Numbered from the stretch's first letter, positions 11,299-21,810 are shown. The stretch: 64,000 bases of DNA from Thecaphora thlaspeos (GCA_900291925.1 UWYS01000004.1:248001-312000), one strand, 5' to 3'. The notes: generated from the sequence alone by a model not told the origin. Numbers and translations: made by a program.

Positions 11299-11425
11299 CA
11301 GTCGCGTTGCCAAGGCGCGTCTCGCGCGAGTACACACCTCCACATCAAGGCGCGTCAACCAGACGCGTATCGCGCGAGTGAACACCATCACATCCAGTCG
11401 CGTCGCGCGAGTGCACACCACCCAT
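11299..11425 (+). repeat. Imperfect tandem repeat, three units of about 35-50 bp
   Basis: Three diverged units share a core reading CGCGCGAGT followed by an ACACC-like tail and CACATC; the cores end near 11331, 11379 and 11415. Each core is preceded by CGCGTC or CGCGTT. The spacing varies, so this is not a CRISPR array. Function unknown. Confidence 0.6.
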
Positions 11426-11500
11426 GAAAATGCGTCGTTGACAAACATCGGCACCCGGAGTGGCACCCGGACATATCGGGACCCCGCTTCTATCGTTGCC

Positions 11501-11593
11501 GATTTTGTATCTGCGGCTCCGGTATATGGAGGGGCAACGCGTGCAGCTCCCAATTCTGTACTTGCAAGCGGTTCCCGATTGCGGGGGCAACGC
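11501..11593 (+). repeat. Diverged direct repeat, two copies of about 40 bp
   Basis: Copy 1 at 11501-11540 and copy 2 at 11552-11593 both run from a (G/A)ATTnTGTA start to a shared GGGGCAACGCG end, with several substitutions and small gaps between them. Adjacent 11454-11471 holds two copies of GGCACCCGGA. Together with the preceding repeats this suggests an eroded repetitive element next to the tRNA gene. Confidence 0.5.
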
Positions 11594-11676
11594 GGCGCGG
11601 CTCCTCCAAGATGCGAGTGGTTCTTTCTTTATGCGAAATTGTATTATAACTTACTATTTAATACGCTAATAGCTCT

Positions 11677-11790
11677 GCCCCTATAGCTAAGTGGTTTAAG
11701 GCGTCTCACTTGTACATTACCGACTAGCTCGTAGCAGTTGGTCGCGCAAGCCTTATGAGAAGATCTCTAGTTCAACTCTGGATGGGGGCA
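11677..11790 (+). tRNA. tRNA-Thr (anticodon UGU) with 40-nt intron
   Basis: Acceptor stem 11677-11683 pairs with 11783-11789 (one G-U), with discriminator A at 11790. The anticodon stem TCTCA (11704-11708) pairs with TGAGA (11756-11760). Loop C-T-TGT-A puts the anticodon at 11711-11713, reading ACA codons (Thr). The intron 11715-11754 sits at the canonical place after position 37. The T arm is TCTAG-TTCAACT-CTGGA. A pol III terminator TTTT follows at 11791-11794. Confidence 0.85.
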
Positions 11791-11936
11791 TTTTCTTTTA
11801 ATTCCTTTTTCTGATTTTCTGGAGTTGACAAGCTGTCGAGATAGGCGTGACTAGGCAGCGGTACAAAGCGACCAGCAACCAACCACCACTTTCCTCAACA
11901 GGACGGTGCACTGACGGAACGCTCATCGGAACCCCG

Positions 11937-13735
11937 ATGGCACCACAAACACTGCCCGCAAAGCTGCAGCAGCTCAGTCAGGAGCTCGCAAGCGCCTCGC
12001 CACCGCCCTTTGGACACACTTGCAAGAAGCTCTACGCATTCGATGATAACTACGTCAACCTCGTCAGTAGGCAGCGCCGCCACCATGCCGCAAGGACCTC
12101 GAGGCTGCAGTACCCTGGCTGACGAGAGTTGCACTCATCGCCTCGCTCGATCCCCTCTTCCCTGCCCTCCTCCCGCTCTTCAGAACAACGGCTCATTTGG
12201 GACCTGCCCGAAACACGTCATCGCAGCCCACAGCCTCTACCTCACCGAGTCCGAGCGAAGGCCCGACATCTGGTTGCGCCAGACATTCAGGCCGCTCCTC
12301 ATCCGATCGCGCAAGGAGGTGGCAGAGCTCGTAAATTGCCCCACCGAAGACCTGGTCCTCCTGACAAATGCCACCACTGGCGTCAATGCTGTAATGAGGG
12401 GCCTCGCCGGCACCTGGTCCGCCCACAACCGTGAGGCCATCCTCGTCTACGGCACCGTCTACGGCGCCTGTGGAAAGACGGCACAGTACATTGTCGACTC
12501 GCACCCCTCCCTCAATCTCAGTGTCATCGAGGTCCCCATCAGCTACCCCATCGCCCACGACGACTTCCTCCGCCGCACCGAAGATGTCCTCAAGCAGGCC
12601 AAGAACGATAGCATAAAGGTCCGCGTGGCCATCCTCGACGCCATCTCGTCGCTGCCCGGCGTAGTCGTACCTTGGCAGGCGGCCGTCAAGCTTTTCAAGA
12701 AATACGACGTCCTCTCGCTCGTCGATGGCGCCCATGCCGTCGGCCAGATCGAGCTCAGCCTACAGGAAGCAGACCCAGATTTCTTTATATCCAACTGCCA
12801 CGTAAGTTAGACCATCATAGACCGGCCAGCTTTTCCTCTTTCTCGTCCTCCAACGCACGAGACAGTGACTAAGGGCGGTCACTACTTTTGCCCGCTTGCT
12901 CCTCTCCATGGGGTATGCCTGCTGCACAGAAATGGCTTAGCGCACACCGCGGCTGCGCCTTCTTGTACGCCCCGAAACGGTGAGTAGTAGCACTGCCGCA
13001 GTGCCCCTCGCTCGCCGGGCCCTACGCGCGCCGAACCTCTTTCCCGCCGCGCCTGTCCCATCGTGCTGCCGGTAGCGACCGTTTTAGCTTGACCTTGAAT
13101 CCGCTTGAACCTCCCCCAAATCCTCCGTTTGCAGCACGCAACATCTGGTGCCTGGTATGCCGACCTCGCACTACTACGTCTCGCCCTCTGTTCCCCCGAC
13201 TGGGCCGCAGTTGATCCCGACAACGGCGCTATCGAACTACGTCGCCGTCTGGGAGAGCAACGGAACGCAGGACCTTTCCAACTTCCTCAGCCTGCCCGCC
13301 GCCCTCGAGTTCCGCCGATGGCTAGGCGGCGAGGCCAAGATCATGGCCTACACATCCGCCCTGGCTCACAAGGGGGGTCAAATCCTGGCGCAGCGTTTAG
13401 GCAACGGATCGCGTGTCATGGATCTACCCGGCGGCGAGCTGACGGCGTCCATGGTCAACGTCTCGATCCCGCTCGACCTCGACAAGGTCGACAAGGAGCT
13501 GTACCCATCCGTCTCCTTTGTCGCCGCACGCCTGCAAACGACGCTCGCCGAGCGCTTCCCCACCTTCGTCCCGTTCTTTGTCCACGACGGCCAGATCTGG
13601 ATTAGGGCAAGCGGCCAGGTGTGGCTCGAGGAGAGCGACTTTGAATGGCTGGCCGACCGCATCATCGACACAGTCCAGATCGAGGGGTGGGCCAAACACA
13701 AAGACGGTGGCGGTTACCCGAAAGCCGCGCTGTAG
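11937..13735 (+). CDS. Class V PLP-dependent aminotransferase-fold enzyme (isopenicillin N epimerase-like)
   Basis: Four exons: 11937-12062, 12184-12801, 12930-12979, 13135-13735; 464 residues. The first splice gives VNLNNGSFGTCP, the substrate-binding start typical of this family. Further PLP-site residues are SLVDGAHAVGQIEL (Asp and His stacking on the cofactor) and NCHKWLSAHRGCAFLY, where the Lys (about residue 249) should bind PLP. That Lys codon is created by splicing exon 2 to a 50-nt exon 3. The family covers Cys desulfurases, isopenicillin N epimerase-like proteins and ergothioneine C-S lyase (Egt2). I cannot tell which reaction this one performs. No signal peptide, so probably cytosolic. 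An upstream in-frame ATG at 11847 would add 30 residues; I prefer 11937 because homology begins soon after. It converges within 160 bp on the SNF2 gene. Confidence 0.82.
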
Positions 13736-13893
13736 AGCTGTTCGACTCGAGAATGGGTATGCAATGGCAAGAGAGCCTCTGATGTCTCTGGAGCGGCCAA
13801 AGACTGAGTGCGACATGTAGCAGCGACACGAAGGGCAACGGAACGGGTAATCTTACCAGACAGATATGCCACTTTTTGGGGGGGCGAATCCCT

Positions 13894-16815
13894 TCAGCTG
13901 CTCCCGGCCAGAAGCTTTGCAATCTCCTCGTTGGCCTCGTCGGCCACCGTCTCTGTGACTTCGAACGCCGCCTGGCCTTCGTCGCCCTCTGTGCCCGTCC
14001 TGCTCGTCACCCATCCCGTTCTCCTGTCGTACGCGGCCGGGCTGCGGTCGAGCAGTTTGGCCAGGTTAGCCTCGCTGATGATCTCGTCGTCTTCGCCCGC
14101 CAGCTGAACCTGCTCGCCCTCAAGCTTGAGCAGGTTGCTCGCCATTTCGGCCATCTCTTCCTCTCGCCTCCTTTTCGCCCCGCCGATGCCGCCACCCGAA
14201 GAGGCGTTGTAGCCTGCCGGCAGCCGGAACTTGCCTTGCTGGATGACGAGCGCCTCGAGCTTGCGCTTGTTGCCGGCGCGCTTGAGGATGCGCTGCTCGA
14301 CCGTGTTGGCGCTGACAAGCCGGAAGATGAGGCAGGGACGCGTCTGTCCGATCCGATGGACGCGATCCTGCGCCTGGAGGTCCATCTGCGGGTTCCAGTC
14401 CGAGTCAAAGAAGATGACGGTGTCGGCGGCCACCAGATTGATGCCGAGGCCTCCGGCGCGGGTGCTGAGCATGAAGAGGTTGCATGCATCCGGACCCTTG
14501 TCCTCGTTGAAGCTGCGCATCTGCTCGCGCCGGTCGACCTGCGACGTGGACCCGTCGATCCGGCACGTCCGCAGCTCCTTGAACTCGTTGGCCCACTCCT
14601 CAATGATGTCAAGCATCGTGGTAAATTGGCTGAAGATGAGCACCTTGTGACCGCGTTCGAACAGCGCGTCGAGCAGCCGGTTGAGCATAAGCATCTTGCC
14701 GCTCGCGTTGATCAGGTCCTTGTTGACGACAAAGCTGCCCGTGTCAGGGTGGATCGGCCAGTCGAAGAGGAACGGGTGGTTGCACACCTTGCGGGCCTGC
14801 ATCACCATGTTCTCGAGGTGCATGTTGTTGATCGCCTTTTGCGCCTCTTTGATCGCGTAGAGCTTGCCCTGCCTCTCGGCCTCGGCCGGCGTCAGCGCGG
14901 GCGGCGCGCGATTCGACTCCGACTCAAGCCGGTCAAAGTAGGCCACGTCGTCCTCGTCCTCGTCCTCGTTGAGGCTGTAGCCGGCCCGGCCGGCTCGGCC
15001 GGCACGCCGGGTCGAGCGGCGCGGCGTGGAGGAGCGCGAGTCTGCCCCGCTCTCGAGCGACGCGGGCGTGCCGATGGAACCCGCCGCTCGCGACCCTTTC
15101 GCCTTCGCCTTCGCCTTCGCCGCCCGCTGAAGGCCGCCCTTGCTGTTCGCCTTAGGCGAAACGGCCCGTCTGTTGGTCCGCGTGCTGACGGCGGACAAAT
15201 CGTCGCTGCCGACCTCGGTGCCGTCCGAATCATCGAGGATCTCCTGAATGTCGTCCCACTCCATGCCCGTCTTGCGTATCATCAGCGCCTTACGGATGTC
15301 GCGGCTGACGATCGAGTCGTAGAGGTCCTTCTGCGTCCGGGTCAGCGGCGCGTAGAGGAGGTACTCCTTCTTGGGCGGCAGGTTGGCCTCGACATCGGCC
15401 TTGAGCCTGCGCAGCAGAAAGGGCTTGAGGATCTCGTGGAGCTGCGTGATGATGTTAGCCGAGTCGCCCTTGGAGAGAATGCGGTTGGCGCCCTCCTCGT
15501 GGATGTCGCTAAAGTCGAACCACGCCTCGAATGTCGCTAAGTCGTCAAAGATGTCGGGCAAAATGAAGTTGAGCAGCGACCACAGCTCGGCGAGGTTGTT
15601 GTGCAGCGGCGTCCCGGTCAGAATGAGGCGGTTAGCACTCTTGTAGGTCTTGAGCTCGCGCATCAGCTTGCAGTTGAGGTTCTTAAGGCGGTGGCCCTCG
15701 TCGACGACGATAAACTTCCACGGGTGGTGGGCGAGGTAGGCGCGGTCGCGAATGATGACCTCGTAGCTGGTGACGACAACGGGGAAAAGGAGCTGCTCGC
15801 TGCGGATGGTTGGGGGATGGAGGTGGGTACGGCGCATTTCCTTGCGCTCCTCGCCCGAGCCGTGGTACATAAGCACGGGGATTTCGGGCGTGAAGCGCTT
15901 AAACTCTAAGACCCAGTTGTTGATGGTCGACAGAGGCGCAACAATCAGGAAGGGGCCCCAGACGTTCTTGCCTCGGAGGTGCGCCAGGAACGAGATTGTC
16001 TGAAGCGTCTTGCCGAGGCCCATCTCATCTGCGAGGATGCCGTTGAGGCCGTTTTCGTAGAGACTGACGAGCCACTCTAGCCCGTCGAGCTGGTAGTCGC
16101 GCATGGTAGCGCCGGTGACGAGCTTGGGCTGGGTCCGGTGATCCTTTTCCCTCGGCTTGGCATCCTCCGCCTCTTGATCCTGGGTCTTCCCGGCTTCTGC
16201 AGCCTCCTCCTCCTCCTCCTTTGGCGTGTGCTTGCCGCTTCTGTTGCCGTTGGCACTGCCGTCATTGGCCTTTTGCTTCTTTGTGCTGTCCTCTGCGCCT
16301 GCCTGCTCGAGGTCGACCTGGTCGAGGTAGCTGCTGACGGCGTAGTCCTCGGCCTTGCGCTTCTTGCCGCTCTCGCCTACCCTCCGAGCGCGCGTATTTT
16401 GCTTGGTGTCAGCGGCCTCTTCGGGCTTGGCGTCGGCGTCACCGTGTCGTGTGGATCTCCTCGTCGTGGTCTCCTGCTGTCCGGCCGCGTCTTTGGTCTC
16501 GCCCTGTGGCTGTTTCTGCTTTGCCGCCTCCCTCGCTGCTTCCCTGGCGGCGGCCTCCGCTCTCGCCTTGCGTTCCTTTTCCATCTTTTCGCCCATGATC
16601 CTCGAGTAGACGCCGCTGCGTTTCAGCAGGAACTTGAGCTTCTTGAGGCGCTCTTCGTGTACCGCCGGATCCTCTTCTGGCGGTGGCTGCGCGGACTTGG
16701 GCTTGGGGCCTCGACGGCACGGAATGGTTGCGGCAGAGGGAGCGTCGGCCGTGCGATCGGCGTGCGCGGCCGCCTGGAGGAGCTCCGTGTCGTGCTGGGT
16801 GGCTGTGGGCGCCAT
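13894..16815 (-). CDS. IRC5: SNF2-family chromatin remodeler, LSH/HELLS/DDM1/Irc5 type
   Basis: Single exon, 973 residues. The ATG at 16815 is the only one in the frame before the helicase; the open frame runs upstream to 17187 but has no ATG there. Residues 1-230 are charged, with a coiled-coil-like Glu/Lys/Ala helix (about 50-100) and basic clusters (GKKRKAED). The SNF2 ATPase begins near 235 (TGATMRDYQLDGLEWL). Walker A is DEMGLGKT (263-270) and the DEAH-type box is DEGH (372-375). Later motifs include LILTGTPLHNNLAELWSLLN, LLRRLKADVEANLPPKKE, and in the C lobe STRAGGLGINLVAADTVI and QAQDRVHRIGQTRP. A Ser/Arg-rich insert separates the two lobes. DEGH and the overall pattern fit the LSH subfamily, which moves nucleosomes and aids DNA methylation or repair in other eukaryotes. 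The subfamily name is inference. Confidence 0.88.
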   Translation of the reverse strand: MAPTATQHDTELLQAAAHADRTADAPSAATIPCRRGPKPKSAQPPPEEDPAVHEERLKKLKFLLKRSGVYSRIMGEKMEKERKARAEAAAREAAREAAKQKQPQGETKDAAGQQETTTRRSTRHGDADAKPEEAADTKQNTRARRVGESGKKRKAEDYAVSSYLDQVDLEQAGAEDSTKKQKANDGSANGNRSGKHTPKEEEEEAAEAGKTQDQEAEDAKPREKDHRTQPKLVTGATMRDYQLDGLEWLVSLYENGLNGILADEMGLGKTLQTISFLAHLRGKNVWGPFLIVAPLSTINNWVLEFKRFTPEIPVLMYHGSGEERKEMRRTHLHPPTIRSEQLLFPVVVTSYEVIIRDRAYLAHHPWKFIVVDEGHRLKNLNCKLMRELKTYKSANRLILTGTPLHNNLAELWSLLNFILPDIFDDLATFEAWFDFSDIHEEGANRILSKGDSANIITQLHEILKPFLLRRLKADVEANLPPKKEYLLYAPLTRTQKDLYDSIVSRDIRKALMIRKTGMEWDDIQEILDDSDGTEVGSDDLSAVSTRTNRRAVSPKANSKGGLQRAAKAKAKAKGSRAAGSIGTPASLESGADSRSSTPRRSTRRAGRAGRAGYSLNEDEDEDDVAYFDRLESESNRAPPALTPAEAERQGKLYAIKEAQKAINNMHLENMVMQARKVCNHPFLFDWPIHPDTGSFVVNKDLINASGKMLMLNRLLDALFERGHKVLIFSQFTTMLDIIEEWANEFKELRTCRIDGSTSQVDRREQMRSFNEDKGPDACNLFMLSTRAGGLGINLVAADTVIFFDSDWNPQMDLQAQDRVHRIGQTRPCLIFRLVSANTVEQRILKRAGNKRKLEALVIQQGKFRLPAGYNASSGGGIGGAKRRREEEMAEMASNLLKLEGEQVQLAGEDDEIISEANLAKLLDRSPAAYDRRTGWVTSRTGTEGDEGQAAFEVTETVADEANEEIAKLLAGSS

Positions 16816-18376
16816 GTCGAGCGGGAGAGGGCTCTGGTGCACGACTCCGTTCCGAGAAAGGCGGGGTGAGGGTGAGCGGCAAGGACGGTATGGACACAGG
16901 CGGGGGTGGCCGTTGAGTAGATGGTGGCACCAGGAAGAAACGGAGTGCTCCAGTTCACCGTGGACGAGACGGAGGCAGGCTGCAAGCAAGAAGATACGGC
17001 GGCGAGGTGAAAGGGAGATGTAGGAAGGGAAGGAGGGAACAGCGCGGCAGGGAATGGAGATGGAATGCTGAGGAAGAAGAAAAGGCAGGGCGAAGGGACG
17101 CAGAAGGTGGTGCGGAAGGGAAGGCGAGCGAGGCGCTGAGGCAGGGGCTGGTGGCTGTAAGAGGTGGCGAGGGCCGAAGAAGCTCAAAGGTCGACGCCAC
17201 CTTATTTATTATCGTGGATGTGTTTCACGTCAGCCCCACAGGCTCGCGCCCGCCCTCGTCCACATCTGTCATCCATCGGTCCATCCGACGAGGGTCCCGC
17301 CTGCCACCTCTTTTTTTCTTCCTTTCTCCCCTGCTGCTGTTGTTCGGGACGCGTCGGTGCCTGTCGCTCAAAGTGCACCGCCGAGACGGACGAGACGCGC
17401 CTGGCTTGGGGGGACGTGGGGCAGCGGAGCCGTACCCGGTGGGCGCCCAGCGTCAGGCCGAGCCCGGGCCACCATGTGCCGCCGCGTCTCGACGACCAAC
17501 ACGCACAAGTGGCCGGTGGCCCCGGCGCGGCGCCTCTATACATATGTACGAGAGATGCAGGCGGCAGAAGGAGTGCGGCTATGTCACAGGGCATCGGCGG
17601 CGGCGGCCGCCTCTCGCCTCGAGTCCTAAAAACCTCAAATAGTTAATAGATACAAGGCATACACGATACGGGATCGATCTAGTTATCTGGTGTGATGCTT
17701 GGGACTCGCCGACATGGCACGGTGGCCGCGATTCCTGCCACTTCGATGAGGACGGCAAGGCACCCCTGGTGCCTGGCCCTTCGAGTCGATGGGCCATGGC
17801 AAACCAGGCGCGAGCAGCTTTGAGCGGCGAGAGAAAAGCGTCGAGGTGGAAGCGGCACCCCCCATCCCGCCGTTCGGCTTCTTCCGATGCGCTGCAGTTG
17901 AGCGAGACGTTGCTGCTTTCCTCTCTTCTCTCTCTCCGCCCCATCTCCACCACCACCACCACCACCACCACCGCTTCCCATCGCCACCGTCAACCCCCAT
18001 CAACCTCGACACGATCACGCTCGACCAGGAGGCTAACGGTAACGTTCCGCTTTCTGCATCCGACCAGCCTGCTTGCATCGCTGCTACCCCTGCTTGCCTC
18101 TCGCCCAACGCAAGGCCCACCACCTCTCCCTCCTTCCCTTGTAGACACTACTCAGGCTCTGGCTTGTAAGACCGCCAATTAACCTGCTCATCTGCGCTTG
18201 GGCTAGGAGGACTCTACACGCGCGATCTGACCGCTCTTCGAACGTACGTGGCTTTCTCCACTCGCTTCTCCACGGCTTCCTCCTTGCCCTCTCGCCTTCG
18301 CACCCACACACGCCGTCGCTCCTAGCCGTGTACACCTCGCCGTACCTCCGCAGCAGTACAGCGAGGTATCGGCACG
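16816..18376. promoter_or_regulatory. Divergent intergenic region (SNF2 gene / uroporphyrinogen-III synthase)
   Basis: About 1.56 kb between divergent starts. I see no gene. TTATTTATTA at 17202-17211 is AT-rich on the SNF2 side and may mark that promoter. A CAC microsatellite lies at 17947-17972. Confidence 0.5.
17947..17972 (+). repeat. (CAC)n microsatellite
   Basis: Eight or more perfect CAC units in the intergenic region before the uroporphyrinogen-III synthase gene. Confidence 0.85.
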
Positions 18377-20470
18377 ATGTCTGTAGCCAACGACATCGAG
18401 GACGTCACCCAGCTCGTCTCGGTCCTCCTCCTGCGCACCCCCGTACCCACTTCGCAGGGAACCGATCCCTACCACGATGCCTTTGGCTCCTTCTGCCTGC
18501 CCTCGTTTGCAGACTCGGCCCTCGAGTCAGGCGCCTCCACCCCCCTGCCCGGCTCTTCCAGCCTCGGCCCCCTGAGCACCGCCGCCGATCCGCGCGCGGT
18601 CGACCTCATTCGCACCGCCCTCACCCAGCCTGGCGCAACAGCAGCAGCGGTAGCGATAGCATCAACAACGTCAGCAGCGTTGCCCACCTTACCCACGGGC
18701 AGGCGCAAGGGCAAGTTCATCCAGGACCAGCCTCGCCTCATGACGCACCACCTCGCCTACCCGCTCGACGAACGCGGCGAAGAGCACGAGCTCGAGTACT
18801 GCGTCACCTCGTTTCCCATCCTTGCTCACGACCTCGTCAACACGGACGCCCTCGCCGACCGCCTCCTTAAGGGCCATCCTCTCGCCTCGGAATCCGATCT
18901 CCGTGGTCTGTACCGCGGCGCCATCGTCACCAGCCAGAGAGCTGTCGAGGCCTACATCGCCGCCGGGCAGCGAGCCCACCAAACGCTGCGCTCGCAGGGA
19001 CGCTCCACCTCCGACTCGCCCACGCAGTGGGACCGGATCCCCTTTTTCGCCGTGGGATCGGCGACGGCGACGGCGCTGCGATCGGTCCCCCTCGCGCCCT
19101 GGCTCAAACCGCGCCTGGTCATGGGCGGTGAGCCCACCGGCACCGGCGAGACGCTGGCCAATTACGTGATCCGCCACTTCTCTAGCCCGACTCTCATCGA
19201 TCGGAAGAGCTTCCAAGACCCGCTGGTGTCGGTAATCCCCAAGCCACTCTCGGCCAACGAATCTGCCTCTCGCGCCGAGCCGGAGCCTCTGCTCTACCTG
19301 GTTGGCGACAAAAACGCCCCGACGATCCCCACACTCCTCTCGTCGGCACCTGAGCCCGCTGGGCCCATCGCGTTCGAGGAGCTCCAAGTCTACGTGACAG
19401 GGCCTGACCCGCACTTTCACGAGAGCTGCGCCGCGCTCGCAAAGTCGCTCCCGGCGGTCCTCTCGCGGCCCGTCAGCCGGCGGCCTAGCACGGGCAGCAC
19501 CAGCTCCCGCCCCAACAGTCGTAGGCCGAGCGGAAGCGGTTCGCGCACGCCCAACGCGGTGATCGATGGTGAAAATGCAATGTCAGCGGCAGCATCAGCA
19601 TCAGGATCGACATCGGCCTTAGGTGAATCGAGGAGGACCGCTTCGCAGGGCTTCGTGCCGTCTGTCGGGACACCTTTGGGCGTCAGCACAATGACCCCAT
19701 CGGTCCCCTCGCATGGCAGCTCGACCGACTGCAAAGGCTCAGGAGACTTGCCTGGGGGGCCGGCAGCGGCGACAGCAGCATCGTCGGCGCCAACCGCGCA
19801 AAGCAACGGCAACGGCAACAACAGCGCTCCGACGCTTGTGCCCTCTGCCGCTCAAATAATGTCGCCTGCCACGCTCAATCCAGAACCGCTAAATCCCCTA
19901 GAGGAGGACTCAATCCTTAAGGCGCTTCGCAGCAAAACTCAGGCTAGATCCTCCTCGTCATCGCACGAAGCTGCAAAGAGCACCAGCAGAATGGCCGAGG
20001 CAAAGCCTGACTGGATCGTCTTTTTCTCGCCCAGCGGCGTCGGCTATGCGCTCGATGAGTTCCGCCGCCGCAAGTGGCTCCCGCCAGCACCGGCGCCTCC
20101 CCTCGTGCCTACGCCGTCGCAAGAGCAGCCAGCGAAGCCGGCGACGGGGGCCGACGCGAAGACTGATGCACCACAGGACAAAGCGTGCTCCGGGGCCGAC
20201 GCGCTGGTCCAGAGCAACGGCGGCGCGAAGGCCAACCCGACGTCGTACCAACCTTCCGCTGATCCAGTCCCGCCGCGTAGCAGCAGCAATAGCCTTGGGT
20301 CGCGCCGCCGGTATCCCAAGATTGCCGTCATCGGGCCGACGACGCGCAGCTGGATCGTCGAGAACCTTGGCGTCGAGCCCGATGCGGTCGCCGCGAAGCC
20401 AGGCCCAAAGGAGCTCAAGGAGGCCATCGAGAGGGCCGAGATGAAAGCCAAGGCTGCACCGTCGGTGTGA
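18377..20470 (+). CDS. HEM4: Uroporphyrinogen-III synthase, expanded
   Basis: Closes and inverts ring D of hydroxymethylbilane to give uroporphyrinogen III in heme synthesis; cytosolic. One exon, 697 residues. The beginning SVLLLRTP...DPYHDAFGSF and the EYCVTSFPIL segment match fungal Hem4. Then come GAIVTSQRAVEAYIAAGQ (about residue 180), FAVGSATATALRS, LLYLVGDKN, and after a long insert WIVFFSPSGVGYALDEF (about 545) and KIAVIGPTTRSWIVENLGV with a C-terminal helix. Fungal Hem4 is usually about 270-330 residues. The excess is a Ser/Pro/Ala-rich stretch (roughly 358-541), a shorter Ala/Pro-rich one (575-640) and N-terminal additions. The frame stays open and GC-rich throughout, with no good splice pair to remove the inserts, so I treat them as coding. 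The ATG at 18377 immediately precedes the conserved start. Confidence 0.83.
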   Translation: MSVANDIEDVTQLVSVLLLRTPVPTSQGTDPYHDAFGSFCLPSFADSALESGASTPLPGSSSLGPLSTAADPRAVDLIRTALTQPGATAAAVAIASTTSAALPTLPTGRRKGKFIQDQPRLMTHHLAYPLDERGEEHELEYCVTSFPILAHDLVNTDALADRLLKGHPLASESDLRGLYRGAIVTSQRAVEAYIAAGQRAHQTLRSQGRSTSDSPTQWDRIPFFAVGSATATALRSVPLAPWLKPRLVMGGEPTGTGETLANYVIRHFSSPTLIDRKSFQDPLVSVIPKPLSANESASRAEPEPLLYLVGDKNAPTIPTLLSSAPEPAGPIAFEELQVYVTGPDPHFHESCAALAKSLPAVLSRPVSRRPSTGSTSSRPNSRRPSGSGSRTPNAVIDGENAMSAAASASGSTSALGESRRTASQGFVPSVGTPLGVSTMTPSVPSHGSSTDCKGSGDLPGGPAAATAASSAPTAQSNGNGNNSAPTLVPSAAQIMSPATLNPEPLNPLEEDSILKALRSKTQARSSSSSHEAAKSTSRMAEAKPDWIVFFSPSGVGYALDEFRRRKWLPPAPAPPLVPTPSQEQPAKPATGADAKTDAPQDKACSGADALVQSNGGAKANPTSYQPSADPVPPRSSSNSLGSRRRYPKIAVIGPTTRSWIVENLGVEPDAVAAKPGPKELKEAIERAEMKAKAAPSV

Positions 20471-21803
20471 AGCCACGTTTCTCCCTCGGCCTGGGCCGGC
20501 TTGACTTCTTGATGGCCGCTGGTCACACACCCGTCGTCGCCGTCTCACTCTGAGCGCAACATTGCGGCTGTTGAGGGTGTCATCTTGCGTAGGCGTGAAG
20601 ACCTCGGAACAGAGCGTTTCACTTACACACTCTCTTACTCTTTACTTGTTTCCCGCGGTGCGCCATGTTCTGCCTGGCGACCAGATGGAGCCGGTCAGGT
20701 TCCTTTCCCTGCGTCGCATTTCTTTCCCTGTCAAAGCATGATCTCCTTTCCACCCCTGCCCCCGTCTTCTCGATCATGTTAGCTTCTTCCACTCCTCTCG
20801 GTCTCGGCGTTTTCTCTACTCTCTACGATCCCTACAGAAAAAGTCATCGCGCAATCTTTGTCACGGCGTTTCGGGTCGGATTTCTCGGTACCCACACACG
20901 AATTCCTGAAACACCGTTATCTACATACGACTTTGCGACTGCGCTGCTACCCTCTGATAACCACGACGGATCTTGCCATCGATCCTTCGAGCCGGCTTGT
21001 GGCGATGCGAAGCGTTCGGTCTATTTTTCTTGTCGTAGCGCCACAGATGGCATTGGCGAGGGCGATCTAGCTGTGTGTGAGTACGTGAGTCGGAGCGGGC
21101 CGGGGTGTGGCTTAGCGGCAGCCTTACAGAAGCCAGAGCGCCCATCGCGCGTGGCGCCGCTCGATCCCGACGTTGTTCTCCTCGATCCTCGCTCTATCTC
21201 TTCCCCTACCTCTGGGGGCCCTGGTTGCGCTATCGATAGGTCCAGGGTGGGCATGAAAGCAATGAAGTTGAGGCAACCCTGCAAGCCAGCCAGCGAGAGA
21301 CCTCGGCAGCGGACTTCTAGGCCGAGGAACACGAGACCTGCCTGTGACGGCCCCCGGCCCGATCATTGATCGTTGTCCCGCCTGCTGACGTGCGCTGGAC
21401 TAGGTCGAGGGTCGTGACGAGGTCGGCCGCAGGCTCACCTCGTCCTCTTCGGCTCTTCCGAACAGCGGCGTGAGAGCCTCAGGCCCGACGAGGCGCCCGC
21501 TGGAGCGACGTGGGGAAGTAATTGGGGGCGCAGCCAGCACAGCAGGCAGGCATTCAGGCCAGGGCTTTGAGACGGACGAGGCAAAGCCAAGCCTCGCGTC
21601 CTTTCATCTTGTGAGTCAGCACGTACACACGCACGGCTGCGCCGCCTCCTCTGCCCGCCTGTCGAGGCCGGGGTGATGCCGCTAAGGAAGCACGCCTCGA
21701 TCTACCTCCTCCTGCCGCCTGGCGAGAGACTAGATGACAAACAGGGCGGAGATGGCAGCCCGCCTCACACCCCGCCTGCTCGCGGCTGGACCGCGGGCAG
21801 GCA
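20471..21803. other. Gene-free intergenic region
   Basis: About 1.3 kb between the heme gene and the rhodopsin TATA box. Open frames here are short and show no family features. Likely the 3' UTR of the first gene plus upstream control sequence of the rhodopsin. Confidence 0.5.
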
Positions 21804-21810
21804 TATAAAG
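21804..21810 (+). promoter_or_regulatory. TATA box of the rhodopsin gene
   Basis: TATAAAG in GC-rich surroundings, 314 bases before the rhodopsin ATG. A start about 30 bases downstream would give a leader of some 280 bases that contains the predicted leader intron. Confidence 0.6.

Larger units (their letters stand above)
10915..11676. other. Intergenic region with degenerate tandem repeats upstream of tRNA-Thr
   Basis: About 760 bases between the phosphoesterase start and the tRNA. The first part should hold that gene's promoter. From about 11290 the sequence turns into diverged direct repeats (described separately), and 11160-11240 is T-rich, unlike its surroundings. No open frame here resembles a protein. 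Confidence 0.55.

Noticed and set aside
11299..11425. CRISPR-like array
   Set aside because: Three imperfect units with variable spacing in a eukaryotic genome; no conserved repeat or spacer structure.
13876..15540. 554-codon open frame on the + strand
   Set aside because: Lies antisense to the SNF2 helicase and arises from its GC-rich third positions. No family signature; the minus-strand frame has all helicase motifs.
16816..17187. N-terminal extension of the SNF2 protein
   Set aside because: The frame is open but has no ATG before 16815, and the sequence is Ser/Pro/Leu-rich like a translated pyrimidine-rich leader.
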